A stretch of DNA of 11,781 nt from Proteobacteria bacterium UBA4575 (lineage in GTDB: Bacteria > Pseudomonadota > Gammaproteobacteria > UBA4575). This document shows, one piece after another, positions 1 to 6,423 of this stretch (its first letter is position 1; each line of letters begins with the position of its first letter). The position numbers were made by a program, and so were the translations under genes. The notes under the pieces were generated by a model that saw only the letters and a program-made list of their open reading frames with translations, was not told the DNA's origin and did no database searches. Location of the stretch: contig DGKH01000031.1 in assembly GCA_002386945.1 (NCBI GenBank), positions 1-11,781 on the forward strand, given 5' to 3'.

Positions 1-45
1 CACTAGGCTTAGCGCTAGAGCAGAAGCTTTAACTAGTTGTTTCAT
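1..45 (-). CDS. N-terminus of an exported protein (partial, runs off the left edge)
   Basis: Fifteen codons on the minus strand begin at an ATG at 45 and read MKQLVKASALALSLV before the window ends. The ATG follows a good Shine-Dalgarno sequence, GAGGAAA, about four bases upstream. One or two lysines followed by an alanine- and leucine-rich stretch is the start expected of a Sec signal peptide or lipoprotein signal, so the product is probably secreted or in the envelope. The mature protein lies outside the window and its function cannot be guessed. It is divergent from the Crp/Fnr-type regulator gene and could be one of that regulator's targets, which is inference. Confidence 0.6.
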   Translation of the reverse strand, partial: MKQLVKASALALSLV

Positions 46-72
46 TGAGTTTCCTCTCGTTTATTTAGTAAT

Positions 73-102
73 GTTGTATTTTTGCAACAGAGAAGAACTC
101 AA
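73..102 (-). promoter_or_regulatory. Candidate sigma-70 promoter for the left-edge gene
   Basis: On the minus strand a TTGAGT -35 element (97-102) and a TACAAC -10 element (73-78) are separated by 18 bases. Transcription would start about 20 bases before the ATG at 45. Each hexamer matches four of six consensus bases, so this is only a reasonable guess. Confidence 0.3.
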
Positions 103-201
103 TACATTAAGTCAACTTCCCTATCTAAACCGCTGAAAGTGAAAAAATTTCTTCCCAATCAGTAGAGATAGGCTATTTAATAGTTATTTTAATTTATATT
201 C

Positions 202-222
202 AGTGTATTATAACGATACACT
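202..222. promoter_or_regulatory. Operator-like inverted repeat AGTGTAT-N7-ATACACT
   Basis: A perfect 7+7 inverted repeat with a 7-base spacer (arms 202-208 and 216-222) sits in the A+T-rich spacer between the left-edge gene and the Crp/Fnr-type regulator. A TATAAT sequence on the minus strand (207-212) falls inside it. Its size and symmetry suit a binding site for a dimeric regulator. The TTGAT-N4-ATCAA pattern of an Fnr box is not present here, so autoregulation by the neighbouring protein is not shown. A similar symmetric element lies at 9608-9628. Confidence 0.45.
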
Positions 223-381
223 TTCGTAATTATTGTCACATAAGGGCTGTGCCCATTTCTGACGAAGAAAGGCTGAAAGGTGTTTCAAGGATTATCATCT
301 TTCGAGTTCATATCGAGTTGTGTCTTTTTTACAACAGTCCAGGGTGACCGGGACAAGGAGCTAACCCAGACTAAAAATACT

Positions 382-1029
382 ATGACTATAGATCTCCTAA
401 CCTTTGACCTACAACGCACTCAATGTTTTAAACGCTATAGTGTTGAATGCTTACAACCACTAGCCAAGCGCAGTAGTATTCGAGCGCTACGTAAAAACAC
501 CATCATCTGTATGGATGGCGACATCTTACAGTCGGTCTACTTCATCCTAAAAGGGACTGTCAGGGTCTTTAAAGAAAACCAGCAAGGCAAAGAAGTCACC
601 CTATATAAGTTAAGCCAAGGCGAATCCTTTGGTGAAACCGCTTGGTTAAATGATGGCAAACAGTTCGCCAGCGTGATCACCAAAGAACCCTGCAACATCC
701 TCACTATCCAGCATGCTGACTTCAGCCAGTTTTACGCAGATCACCCTGACTTCATGCACTGTATTGCCACACGGCTCTCCTCAGAGATTGCGAACATCTC
801 ACAGCACCTGAAAGAGATCGCATTGGGCAGCATCCATCAGCGTGTACTTTGGGCTTTACGCAACAACGCACAAGAAGTGGCTGGCAAAAAAGTGGCTAAC
901 TTTGCTACGCATCGTGAACTTGCCAGTCTTATAGGCTGTTCGAGAGAATCGGTTAGTCGCACCATCCAAGATCTAAAGAAGAGTGGTGACGTGACTCTTG
1001 ATGGTGACACTATCTACCTACAGACTTAG
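382..1029 (+). CDS. Crp/Fnr-family transcriptional regulator
   Basis: A DNA-binding regulator of 215 residues from the ATG at 382. Residues about 20-125 form the cyclic-nucleotide-type beta barrel, with a GD at 46-47, FILKGTVRVF at 54-63 and GESFGE at 80-85. A long dimerisation helix follows, then a winged helix-turn-helix at about 175-200. The position of the cAMP-contacting RS pair of Crp reads QF, so cAMP binding is unlikely. There is no N-terminal cluster of cysteines, so it is not an oxygen-sensing Fnr with a [4Fe-4S] centre. The recognition helix reads ESVSR (189-193), which has the E--SR pattern used by Fnr, Dnr and NnrR to read TTGAT half-sites. The frame continues upstream to a GTG at 280, preceded by AAGAAAGG, which would add 34 residues unlike the family. 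No strong ribosome site precedes 382, so the start is uncertain. The next gene is a CbbQ/NorQ-type ATPase on the same strand, which makes a Dnr/NnrR-like role possible but unproven. Confidence 0.85.
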   Translation: MTIDLLTFDLQRTQCFKRYSVECLQPLAKRSSIRALRKNTIICMDGDILQSVYFILKGTVRVFKENQQGKEVTLYKLSQGESFGETAWLNDGKQFASVITKEPCNILTIQHADFSQFYADHPDFMHCIATRLSSEIANISQHLKEIALGSIHQRVLWALRNNAQEVAGKKVANFATHRELASLIGCSRESVSRTIQDLKKSGDVTLDGDTIYLQT

Positions 1030-1058
1030 TCTGCCCCTTAGCATCCTGTAGAACAAAA

Positions 1059-1108
1059 CCTGTATATCGTCCGTGCACACCTAAACTTGCACGGGCCTTA
1101 TATACGGG
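1059..1108 (+). other. Large imperfect hairpin between the regulator and the ATPase gene
   Basis: The spacer can fold into a stem of nine pairs (1059-1067 with 1100-1108, one of them G-U), a small internal loop, a second stem of seven pairs (CCGTGCA at 1071-1077 with TGCACGG at 1088-1094) and a 10-base loop. It ends 15 bases before the proposed ATG of the ATPase gene. No run of T follows, so it is not a standard intrinsic terminator. It could be a processing or stability element, a translational control structure or a protein site. The pairing is directly visible; any role is inference. Confidence 0.5.
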
Positions 1109-1123
1109 TAAGCTGGCTGGCAC

Positions 1124-1972
1124 ATGAATATCAGCGTGAATACCGAAATGGATGCCAAGAACATTGCAAAAAGCTATAAGCCCGAAGAATATTTTGTTAC
1201 TGACGAGCCTTATTACGAGCCAGTCGCTGACGAGATTGAAGTCTTTGAGGCCGCCTATAAAAACAAACTCCCTGTTTTACTGAAAGGGCCTACCGGCTGT
1301 GGTAAGACACGCTTCATGGAATACATCGGCTGGCGTCTGCAAAGACCACTGATTACCGTCTCCTGTCATGATGACTTAACCGCCTCTGACTTGGTCGGCC
1401 GCTATCTAGTGACCGGTGGCGAAACCGTTTGGGTCGATGGCCCACTCGCACGTGCCGTCCGTACCGGCAGCATTTGTTACTTAGATGAGATTGTTGAGGC
1501 ACGAAAAGATACCACTGTCGTCATTCACCCGCTGTGTGATGATCGCCGTGTATTACCCATCGAGAAGCTGGGCGAATTATTAGAGGCACCAGAAGACTTC
1601 TGTATGGCGATCTCTTATAACCCTGGCTATCAAAGCGTCTTAAAAGACCTAAAGCAAAGTACTCGACAACGGTTTGTTGCCTTAGAATTTGATTATCCAG
1701 ATGCCGCCACTGAGCAAAAGATTATTGAAACCGAGACCGGGGTTGATAATGTAACCGCTAAACAGCTGGTGAGGTTTGCACAGATGACACGCAACTTGAA
1801 AGGCAGTGGTTTAGATGAAGGCGCTAGTACCCGTCTATTGGTACATGCTGGAAAATTAATCGCTACTGGCATTAACCCAGTAACGGCCTGTAGGAGCTCA
1901 ATATCTCAAGCCCTTAGTGATGATCCAGAAATGCTTTCAGCGGTTAACGAACTAAGCTCTTCAGTATTTTAA
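1124..1972 (+). CDS. cbbQ: CbbQ/NirQ/NorQ/GpvN-family MoxR-type AAA+ ATPase
   Basis: A 282-residue AAA+ ATPase of the group that remodels target enzymes with a von Willebrand-domain partner (CbbO for Rubisco, NorD for nitric oxide reductase). Walker A is GPTGCGKT (55-62), Walker B is ICYLDEI (117-123) with acidic D121-E122, sensor 1 is the N of SYNPG (164-168), and STRQRF (179-184) supplies arginine-finger candidates. [11 protein letters not shown] and [13 protein letters not shown] are close to what I recall of CbbQ proteins. The C-terminal lid ends in the usual DDPEM...VF pattern, so the protein is complete. M9 at 1148 would give an N-terminus nearer that of known CbbQ; neither start has a strong ribosome site. 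No CbbO, NorD, Rubisco or NO reductase gene lies within reach, so the ATPase is an orphan here and the Q-subtype (CbbQ or NirQ/NorQ) is not settled. The gene symbol is provisional. Confidence 0.85.
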   Translation: MNISVNTEMDAKNIAKSYKPEEYFVTDEPYYEPVADEIEVFEAAYKNKLPVLLKGPTGCGKTRFMEYIGWRLQRPLITVSCHDDLTASDLVGRYLVTGGETVWVDGPLARAVRTGSICYLDEIVEARKDTTVVIHPLCDDRRVLPIEKLGELLEAPEDFCMAISYNPGYQSVLKDLKQSTRQRFVALEFDYPDAATEQKIIETETGVDNVTAKQLVRFAQMTRNLKGSGLDEGASTRLLVHAGKLIATGINPVTACRSSISQALSDDPEMLSAVNELSSSVF

Positions 1973-2044
1973 TCTCGCTATAATCTGGCCTGTCACACGA
2001 CACTCAATAACCCAGCCACTAGACGATACAACTAAATTTTAGGC

Positions 2045-2074
2045 AAAAAAAACGCCGACAAGAGATGTCGGCGT
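2045..2074 (-). terminator. Intrinsic terminator of the 37-residue membrane protein gene
   Basis: A nine-pair G+C-rich stem (ACGCCGACA at 2052-2060 with TGTCGGCGT at 2066-2074) closes a 5-base loop. Read on the minus strand it is followed by a run of eight T from 2052 down to 2045. It lies 34 bases after the stop codon of the small gene at 2109-2222. On the plus strand it is followed only by TAAAA, so it would stop transcription from the ATPase gene poorly. Confidence 0.85.
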
Positions 2075-2108
2075 AAAAGTCTACGTGGAGGTAGATATGA
2101 AAAGCGGT

Positions 2109-2222
2109 TTAAAACAAGGCAATCACAATAGCGAATAAAGCAATCAGACCTGAAATAAATATAGCTGTTTCAGCACACATCACAGAGATGCCTTTATCAA
2201 AGAATGAAGTAAAACGTGTCAT
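2109..2222 (-). CDS. 37-residue single-pass membrane protein, uncharacterised
   Basis: A very short gene starts at the ATG at 2222 and ends at a TAA at 2109-2111. The Shine-Dalgarno sequence AGGAGA lies six bases before the ATG. The product opens with a short polar and aromatic segment, MTRFTSFFDKG, followed by a linker containing one cysteine (C16) and one glutamate (E18). The rest, from about residue 20, is an uninterrupted hydrophobic helix ending AIVIALF at the C-terminus. The form is that of a single-pass inner-membrane microprotein, probably with its N-terminus in the cytoplasm. An intrinsic terminator follows 34 bases downstream and a possible promoter lies about 55 bases upstream, so it appears to be a complete independent transcription unit. 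I do not recognise the family. Small accessory subunits of respiratory complexes and transporters have this form, but no partner is indicated. It is antisense to neither neighbour. Confidence 0.72.
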   Translation of the reverse strand: MTRFTSFFDKGISVMCAETAIFISGLIALFAIVIALF

Positions 2223-2276
2223 TTGCGTTCTCCTAATTAAATTTCAGATAAGGTTTAAATTTGATGAGATCAGAAT

Positions 2277-2282
2277 AGTATA
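2277..2282 (-). promoter_or_regulatory. Candidate -10 element for the 37-residue protein gene
   Basis: On the minus strand the sequence reads TATACT, matching five of six bases of the -10 consensus, and would start transcription near 2270, about 48 bases before the ATG at 2222. No good -35 hexamer lies 16-18 bases upstream, so the promoter may depend on an activator or be weak. Confidence 0.3.
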
Positions 2283-2430
2283 ATTTTCTAATATAAGCAA
2301 GTACTTATTTAAGGTAAGCCTAAAGAGCCCTTGTACAAATCCCCTTTTTCCTAAAAACTAGCTCTAAAATAACAACTTAAGCCAAGAATCAGCCTTTTTC
2401 AGTGCGGTCCTAAACAAAACAGGGAATGTC

Positions 2431-3474
2431 GTGATCCAAAATACCTTCTTTTTCATCCTGCTAGCTGCCGCAACTGCAGCCTTTGCCGGTCTACTCGCGC
2501 CTTTTTTCCAACCTTTGTTATGGGCCATCACGCTGGCAGTCCTGTTTCGTGGCTTACATCACTTCTTACAGCACCATCTAGGCAATCAGCGTCAAAACAG
2601 CACGGCGCTGCTCAGTGTGTTCATTATTCTGATCTGCGCCATTGCGCCGGCCCTATTTCTAAGTATTGCGGTAGCCAAAGAGGGTGTTGGTCTATATCAG
2701 GCGATTACTGCTGGTGATATCAATCTAGCGCACGGCATTCAATGGCTACAAAGCAGCCTGCCTGCATTAGAACAGTTACTTCAGTACGGCGATCTCTCAT
2801 TAGCCGATCTAGAAACCAAGATCAGTAACAGCGCGATGCAACTCAGCCAAGCCTTAGGCGCTTATCTGCTCAGTTTTGGTCAGGATGCACTGCAATTCAC
2901 CCTGTTATTTTTCTTAATGCTGTATCTCTTATTTTTCTGTATCCGTGACGGCGATACCTTGCTCAATAAGTTAGTTGAAACCTTACCCCTAGGTGATCAT
3001 AACGAGCGTTTATTGCTCAACAAATTTGCTGCAGTATCACGCGCTACGATTAAAGGCACCCTAGTGGTTGGCGGTATACAGGGTGCTATTGGTGGTATCA
3101 GCTTTGCATTATTAGGGATTCAATCAGCCTTGTTCTGGGCTGCAGTAATGACCATCTTATCGGTACTGCCTGCCGTGGGTGCGGCCCTGATTTGGCTGCC
3201 AGCAGCTATCTACCTATTGGCAAATGAGCAAATGACTGCGGCCATTATTTTGATTTTGGTTGGGGTCTTTGTGATTGGCATGGTCGACAATGTCTTACGC
3301 CCTATCCTGGTTGGACGCGACACACAAATGCCAGACTACTTAATCCTACTCAGCACCCTGGGTGGCATTGCCATGATCGGCATTTCGGGTTTTGTCTTAG
3401 GTCCTGTGATTGCGGCATTCTTTCTCGCCATCTGGGCCATGTTTAGCCAGCAGTACAACAGCAATAAAGGTTAA
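2431..3474 (+). CDS. AI-2E family (PerM/UPF0118) transporter
   Basis: A 347-residue inner-membrane protein of the AI-2E/PerM family, whose members are variously linked to export of autoinducer-2, Na+/H+ exchange or other solutes. Two hydrophobic helices open the protein (about residues 5-42), with another at about 60-85. A more polar central region (about 90-140) follows, as is usual in the family, then a helix at about 153-172. The conserved C-terminal half has the glycine-rich GGIQGAIGG region and helices rich in small residues. The DNVLRPILVGRDTQMPDYLILLS stretch falls at about 286-308, and FVLGPVIAAFF at about 321-331. Length and order are normal. The GTG start at 2431 follows AGGGA about five bases upstream. 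The gene is alone on its strand and converges with the minus-strand pair after 12 bases. The substrate cannot be read from the sequence. Confidence 0.9.
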   Translation: MIQNTFFFILLAAATAAFAGLLAPFFQPLLWAITLAVLFRGLHHFLQHHLGNQRQNSTALLSVFIILICAIAPALFLSIAVAKEGVGLYQAITAGDINLAHGIQWLQSSLPALEQLLQYGDLSLADLETKISNSAMQLSQALGAYLLSFGQDALQFTLLFFLMLYLLFFCIRDGDTLLNKLVETLPLGDHNERLLLNKFAAVSRATIKGTLVVGGIQGAIGGISFALLGIQSALFWAAVMTILSVLPAVGAALIWLPAAIYLLANEQMTAAIILILVGVFVIGMVDNVLRPILVGRDTQMPDYLILLSTLGGIAMIGISGFVLGPVIAAFFLAIWAMFSQQYNSNKG

Positions 3475-3486
3475 TCACCGGGCAGG

Positions 3487-3948
3487 CTATTTAGCCCCGC
3501 GCCGCTTGCGCCCTTGATAGGCTGTGACTTGTTGCATGATTTGACTGAAAGGCAGGGCATTAAGGCGTTCAAAGTCGCCTAGTGCCTGCTGGATCACGGC
3601 ATAGACATCGTCTTCTGCCGCATTTGTCTGATCAGGATGCAATCCCTTGAGCAGCTCGATTAAGCCCTTCACGCCACCACACTGAATCTTAATTTCAGCA
3701 TTATGTGGTAATGGCCCATCGACTTGGGTTTGCTGCAAGGCAAAGCGTGCCTTTTCTCGCAGTAGCTCTAATAGCTCCTGACACAGGCCATGACTGGCGG
3801 CAGATTCACAGGCCACTCCTTCACGATCAGCAAGGTTAAAACGGGATGACTTCGAACAATTACAGACACGCGAATTAATTGCCTTTTCAAAGACACATTT
3901 AATCGGGTTGATCTCAGCATAGGTTGAGCGATAGTGGGTCTCGTCCAT
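3487..3948 (-). CDS. Conserved-looking cysteine-rich protein of unknown function
   Basis: A soluble protein of 153 residues. The N-terminal part holds C18, C29, C31, C47 and C56 in the order C-x10-C-x-C-x15-C-x8-C, with a sixth cysteine in QCGG (89-92). The first five are spaced as in a possible metal or iron-sulfur site. INPIKCVFEKA and LLREKARFALQ resemble uncharacterised proteins I recall from sulfur-oxidising proteobacteria, but I cannot name the family. The middle to C-terminal part is helical and the tail is strongly basic (GRKRRGAK). There is no signal peptide or membrane segment. The start lies seven bases after the stop of the 76-residue gene, so the two are very likely one operon. 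The ribosome site is weak, suggesting translational coupling. It ends 12 bases from the convergent transporter gene. Function unknown; metal binding is inference. Confidence 0.75.
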   Translation of the reverse strand: MDETHYRSTYAEINPIKCVFEKAINSRVCNCSKSSRFNLADREGVACESAASHGLCQELLELLREKARFALQQTQVDGPLPHNAEIKIQCGGVKGLIELLKGLHPDQTNAAEDDVYAVIQQALGDFERLNALPFSQIMQQVTAYQGRKRRGAK

Positions 3949-3955
3949 GCCTAAG

Positions 3956-4186
3956 TTATTTTTCCCATTCCCTCAGAATAGGTGCATCGCGTTGCTCTGC
4001 CAGCTTACTCTCGGCCATCGATGCATCTTCTTCGAACATGATTTTAATTTCTTTACCGGTATCGAGCTCACGTTGCGCACGAGCAAATTGTTTGGCCTCT
4101 TTATAGGCATCAAACTGATCCACGAGATTAATCTCGTCTAAACGCATACGGCCATCGCGTACGAGGTGAAATACAAAGTAAGGCAT
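3956..4186 (-). CDS. Small uncharacterised protein, first gene of a two-gene operon
   Basis: A soluble protein of 76 residues beginning MPYFVFHLV. It has a beta-strand-like start, a charged helix at about 24-42 (FDAYKEAKQFARAQRE), a second strand EIKIMF (46-51) and a helical, acidic C-terminal part. The beta-alpha-beta pattern and size suggest a small folded domain, perhaps working as a partner. It has no cysteine, no signal peptide and no membrane helix. A weak AGG lies about 12 bases before the ATG. It precedes the cysteine-rich gene by seven bases, so the two products probably act together. I do not recognise a named family. The coding frame is supported by this tight spacing and by its ordinary composition. 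Confidence 0.7.
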   Translation of the reverse strand: MPYFVFHLVRDGRMRLDEINLVDQFDAYKEAKQFARAQRELDTGKEIKIMFEEDASMAESKLAEQRDAPILREWEK

Positions 4187-4370
4187 AATCTAAAACCTGA
4201 GTAGTGAAGCGAGCTATTTAACCATCCCCTTTGCTGCTTGGAAATACTACCGAATGATATAAGCGCCCTTCTCTGAGCAAGACATCCCCGACAACGCCAA
4301 GGCTGAGAGCAGAAATATGCCCTCCCTAAGAGTTATTGAAGTGTTTTGCTGTATTTTTTAAAGTAACGCT

Positions 4371-4688
4371 ATGGAAAACAAAAACACATTTGCAGCCAAA
4401 TTGGCTGAAGTCACAGCGGGAACGACAAAGAAGATTTGCATGCCCGGCCGAGCCCCGATCTTATTAGCCAATGTCGAAGGCACCATCTATGCAGTGGATG
4501 ACACCTGCACCCACGAAGACTCTTCTCTAGCCTTAGGCTGTCTACGTGGTGACAAGGTCAAGTGCACCTTACATGGCAGCTGGTTTAGTGTCGTTGATGG
4601 TGAGCCGTCGGAAGACCCTGCGGATGAAGCCCTACAGACCTATGCGGTTACAATCCAGGACGATGAGATTTGGCTCGCCCTAAACTAG
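4371..4688 (+). CDS. Rieske [2Fe-2S] ferredoxin (NirD/BphF-like, stand-alone)
   Basis: A small electron-transfer protein of 105 residues made of one Rieske domain. The cluster ligands are visible as CTH (C46, H48) and CTLH (C65, H68), sixteen residues apart, followed by GSWFSVVDGEP (69-79). It lacks the extra disulfide cysteines and membrane anchor of cytochrome bc1 Rieske proteins, so it is a soluble, low-potential type like the ferredoxins of ring-hydroxylating oxygenases or the small nitrite reductase subunit NirD. No oxygenase, nitrite reductase or dedicated reductase lies beside it. The fpr gene five kilobases away could supply electrons, which is only a possibility. The ATG at 4371 has a weak ribosome site (AAAGTAA). 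Transcription ends at the strong stem-loop at 4715-4743. Confidence 0.9.
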   Translation: MENKNTFAAKLAEVTAGTTKKICMPGRAPILLANVEGTIYAVDDTCTHEDSSLALGCLRGDKVKCTLHGSWFSVVDGEPSEDPADEALQTYAVTIQDDEIWLALN

Positions 4689-4714
4689 CACCCAGATAAA
4701 AAGTAGATGGACAC

Positions 4715-4743
4715 AAAAAAGGCGAGTCATTGACTCGCCTTTT
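4715..4743. terminator. Bidirectional intrinsic terminator between the Rieske gene and soeC
   Basis: An eight-pair stem (GGCGAGTC at 4721-4728 with GACTCGCC at 4732-4739) with a 3-base loop is flanked by six A (4715-4720) and TTTT (4740-4743). It can therefore act on both strands, ending the Rieske transcript 27 bases after its stop and the soe operon 30 bases after soeC. Confidence 0.9.
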
Positions 4744-4773
4744 AGGTTCTAACAAGGATTGATTACCGCCTTG

Positions 4774-5718
4774 TTAGCACTGTTGCGCACCGTGGTATAG
4801 ATTCACCACATGGCGAGCTTCGGCAAAGAACAACCACCGCTCAACCGCAACACCAGCAAAGGCGCTAATCACAGCAGCACCTAGCATTAAGGTATTGTCG
4901 CCCTCACCCAGACCGAACCAAATGATCAATGATGGCAGCACAAAGCCTAAGATTATCGCAATCCAACGTAATGCAACGAGGCGATCACGCGCAACTTGAT
5001 AACCAAACTCATCGGTTAAGAAGGTGCCTGCGGTATGACCTACATCTAACAACCTTACTGTCCGTGCAGTAAACGAGGTTGCCGTATTAATAGTTGGGCC
5101 TGCTGGCGTTCCGATCCAAAAGAAATAAACGATCTTAATCGTCGCTGCGATCACAACCATGTAGCTTGCAACCATAGTCAGGTTAGCCGACACATTGCCA
5201 GACAAAGACAACAACCATGAGAACAACAAGCCGCCTAACATTAAGCCTAGGCTGATGTAGTTCACTGGGGTCAATGCATTATTCCATTGTCGAATCGTCT
5301 TCAATGAAGCGTAAATCATGCCCGTTGAGAACACCGTTACAATCGCCCATACACCGGTAATCAATGCCAAGGTGGTCATCGCTGTTGAGGAACTTGCATC
5401 AACACCACGCCACACTAAGTAGACATAAAGCATAACGATTGGGTAGAACAAGATCGCTAATAAACCCTCACGCGCCAACCACGAAGTACGCACACGACTA
5501 AACGCACGCCATGCATTCTTTGGATTCGCCAAGTGAAAAGTAGAAGAAATCAGGCCGCTGGTAATCAAGACTAAGGCAACCGCTGATAACATCAATGTTT
5601 GCGCACCTGTCATAGGCTGGGAGAAATCAAAAGCACTGTAGATTGCAGTGATTGCGATCAAACCATAGCCGGCACCTGAGGTGACCGTAAAAAATATAAC
5701 TGAGAATGCTGGATGCAT
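4774..5718 (-). CDS. soeC: SoeC-type membrane anchor subunit (DmsC/NrfD-like) of sulfite dehydrogenase
   Basis: The integral membrane subunit, 314 residues, that should fix the molybdoenzyme to the inner membrane and pass its electrons to quinone. Eight hydrophobic helices can be drawn at about residues 3-27, 38-62, 86-104, 113-138, 150-171, 178-203, 246-271 and 275-299. MHPAFSVIFFT at the start is typical of DmsC-like anchors, as is the loop STFHLANPKNAWRAFSRVRTSWLAREG. No haem-binding motif is evident. It is the third gene of the operon, starting 12 bases after soeB, with an AAGGAAT ribosome site. The naming as SoeC rather than DmsC or PsrC rests on the operon and on the cytoplasmic nature of SoeA. 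Length is normal. Confidence 0.85.
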   Translation of the reverse strand: MHPAFSVIFFTVTSGAGYGLIAITAIYSAFDFSQPMTGAQTLMLSAVALVLITSGLISSTFHLANPKNAWRAFSRVRTSWLAREGLLAILFYPIVMLYVYLVWRGVDASSSTAMTTLALITGVWAIVTVFSTGMIYASLKTIRQWNNALTPVNYISLGLMLGGLLFSWLLSLSGNVSANLTMVASYMVVIAATIKIVYFFWIGTPAGPTINTATSFTARTVRLLDVGHTAGTFLTDEFGYQVARDRLVALRWIAIILGFVLPSLIIWFGLGEGDNTLMLGAAVISAFAGVAVERWLFFAEARHVVNLYHGAQQC

Positions 5719-5730
5719 CTGGATTCCTTT

Positions 5731-6423
5731 TTATCGTGCAACTAAACGGTTAACCCAATCTTTCACTTTTTCAATTGGATTAGTTTCGTTTTTGTAAGTT
5801 GGAATATTTGGCTTATTACGCGGTGGTAGATAAGTATTCACCGGCTTGTAACCAAGCTCTGGCATTAAATGTTCACCACCACGCTCACGAGAGAGTCTAG
5901 AAACTTCTGAGTTTGGATCATCAAAGTCACCAAAGAATCGTGCATGTGCAGGACAGGTCATAACACAGGCTGGTTGACGCTCATCTTCTGGCAAGGCTTC
6001 GTCATAAATTCGATCGACACAAAGGGTGCACTTCTTCATCACGCCTTCTTCAGGATCAAGCTCACGTGCGCCATAAGGACAGGCCCATGCACAGAGGTTA
6101 CAACCCATACATTTATCTTGATCGACTAAAACGATACCGTCTTCTTCACGCTTATAAGAAGCGCCTGTAGGACATACCGTGACACAAGCCGCATCTTCGC
6201 AATGCATACAAGACATTGGGAAATGCACAGTCTTGTTATCTGGGTAGTCGCCCAGCTCATAGTTACGAATACGGTTAAACCAAACACCCGTTGGGTCTTT
6301 GCCGTAAGGTTCCAAATCAGTTAACGGCCCAGTGGTACCCGAAGTATTCCACTGCTTACACGCAACTGCACAGGCATTACAGCCGACACAAGTGTCTAGA
6401 TCGACAACTAATCCTAATTTCAT
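5731..6423 (-). CDS. soeB: SoeB-type iron-sulfur subunit with four [4Fe-4S] clusters
   Basis: The electron-transfer subunit, 230 residues, between SoeA and SoeC. Sixteen cysteines form four cluster sets: C12-C15-C18-C22, C72-C75-C80-C84, C105-C108-C111-C115 and C132-C135-C153-C157. This is the order of DmsB, PsrB and NrfC-type subunits. No ligand is missing. There is no signal peptide, so it sits on the cytoplasmic face with SoeA. The C-terminal 55 residues, rich in proline and asparagine (VNTYLPPRNKPNIP), are probably the contact region with the anchor, which is inference. Its ATG overlaps the soeA stop by four bases (ATGA), so translation is likely coupled, and AAGGGA precedes it. It is close to SoeB of purple sulfur bacteria in size and layout; a polysulfide or thiosulfate reductase subunit is the alternative. 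Confidence 0.9.
   Translation of the reverse strand: MKLGLVVDLDTCVGCNACAVACKQWNTSGTTGPLTDLEPYGKDPTGVWFNRIRNYELGDYPDNKTVHFPMSCMHCEDAACVTVCPTGASYKREEDGIVLVDQDKCMGCNLCAWACPYGARELDPEEGVMKKCTLCVDRIYDEALPEDERQPACVMTCPAHARFFGDFDDPNSEVSRLSRERGGEHLMPELGYKPVNTYLPPRNKPNIPTYKNETNPIEKVKDWVNRLVAR

Noticed and set aside
280..381. N-terminal extension of the Crp/Fnr regulator from the GTG at 280
   Set aside because: A ribosome-site-like AAGAAAGG precedes it, but the 34 added residues do not resemble the family and the protein from 382 already covers the full domain. Left as an open alternative rather than called.
2261..2273. Fnr/Dnr box near the small membrane protein promoter
   Set aside because: The sequence is TTGAT-N3-ATCAG. 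Fnr-type boxes need four bases between the half-sites and here there are three, with one half-site base wrong.
1973..2430. CbbO/NorD partner gene downstream of the ATPase
   Set aside because: The stretch holds only the minus-strand 37-residue gene, its terminator and spacer sequence; no part of a von Willebrand-domain protein is readable, even as a degraded remnant.
3485..3496. Terminator between the AI-2E transporter and the cysteine-rich gene
   Set aside because: GGCTA-N2-TAGCC is a small five-pair palindrome without a T run on either strand; too weak to call.
3924..4141. Two plus-strand frames opposite the small unknown genes
   Set aside because: They overlap the minus-strand pair, which is better supported by the seven-base operon spacing and by ordinary protein composition. 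The plus frames have no ribosome sites.
4301..4309. Thiamine pyrophosphate riboswitch upstream of the Rieske gene
   Set aside because: GGCTGAGAG resembles part of the TPP motif, but the second conserved half (CTGATCTGG-like) is missing and the downstream gene has no link to thiamine.
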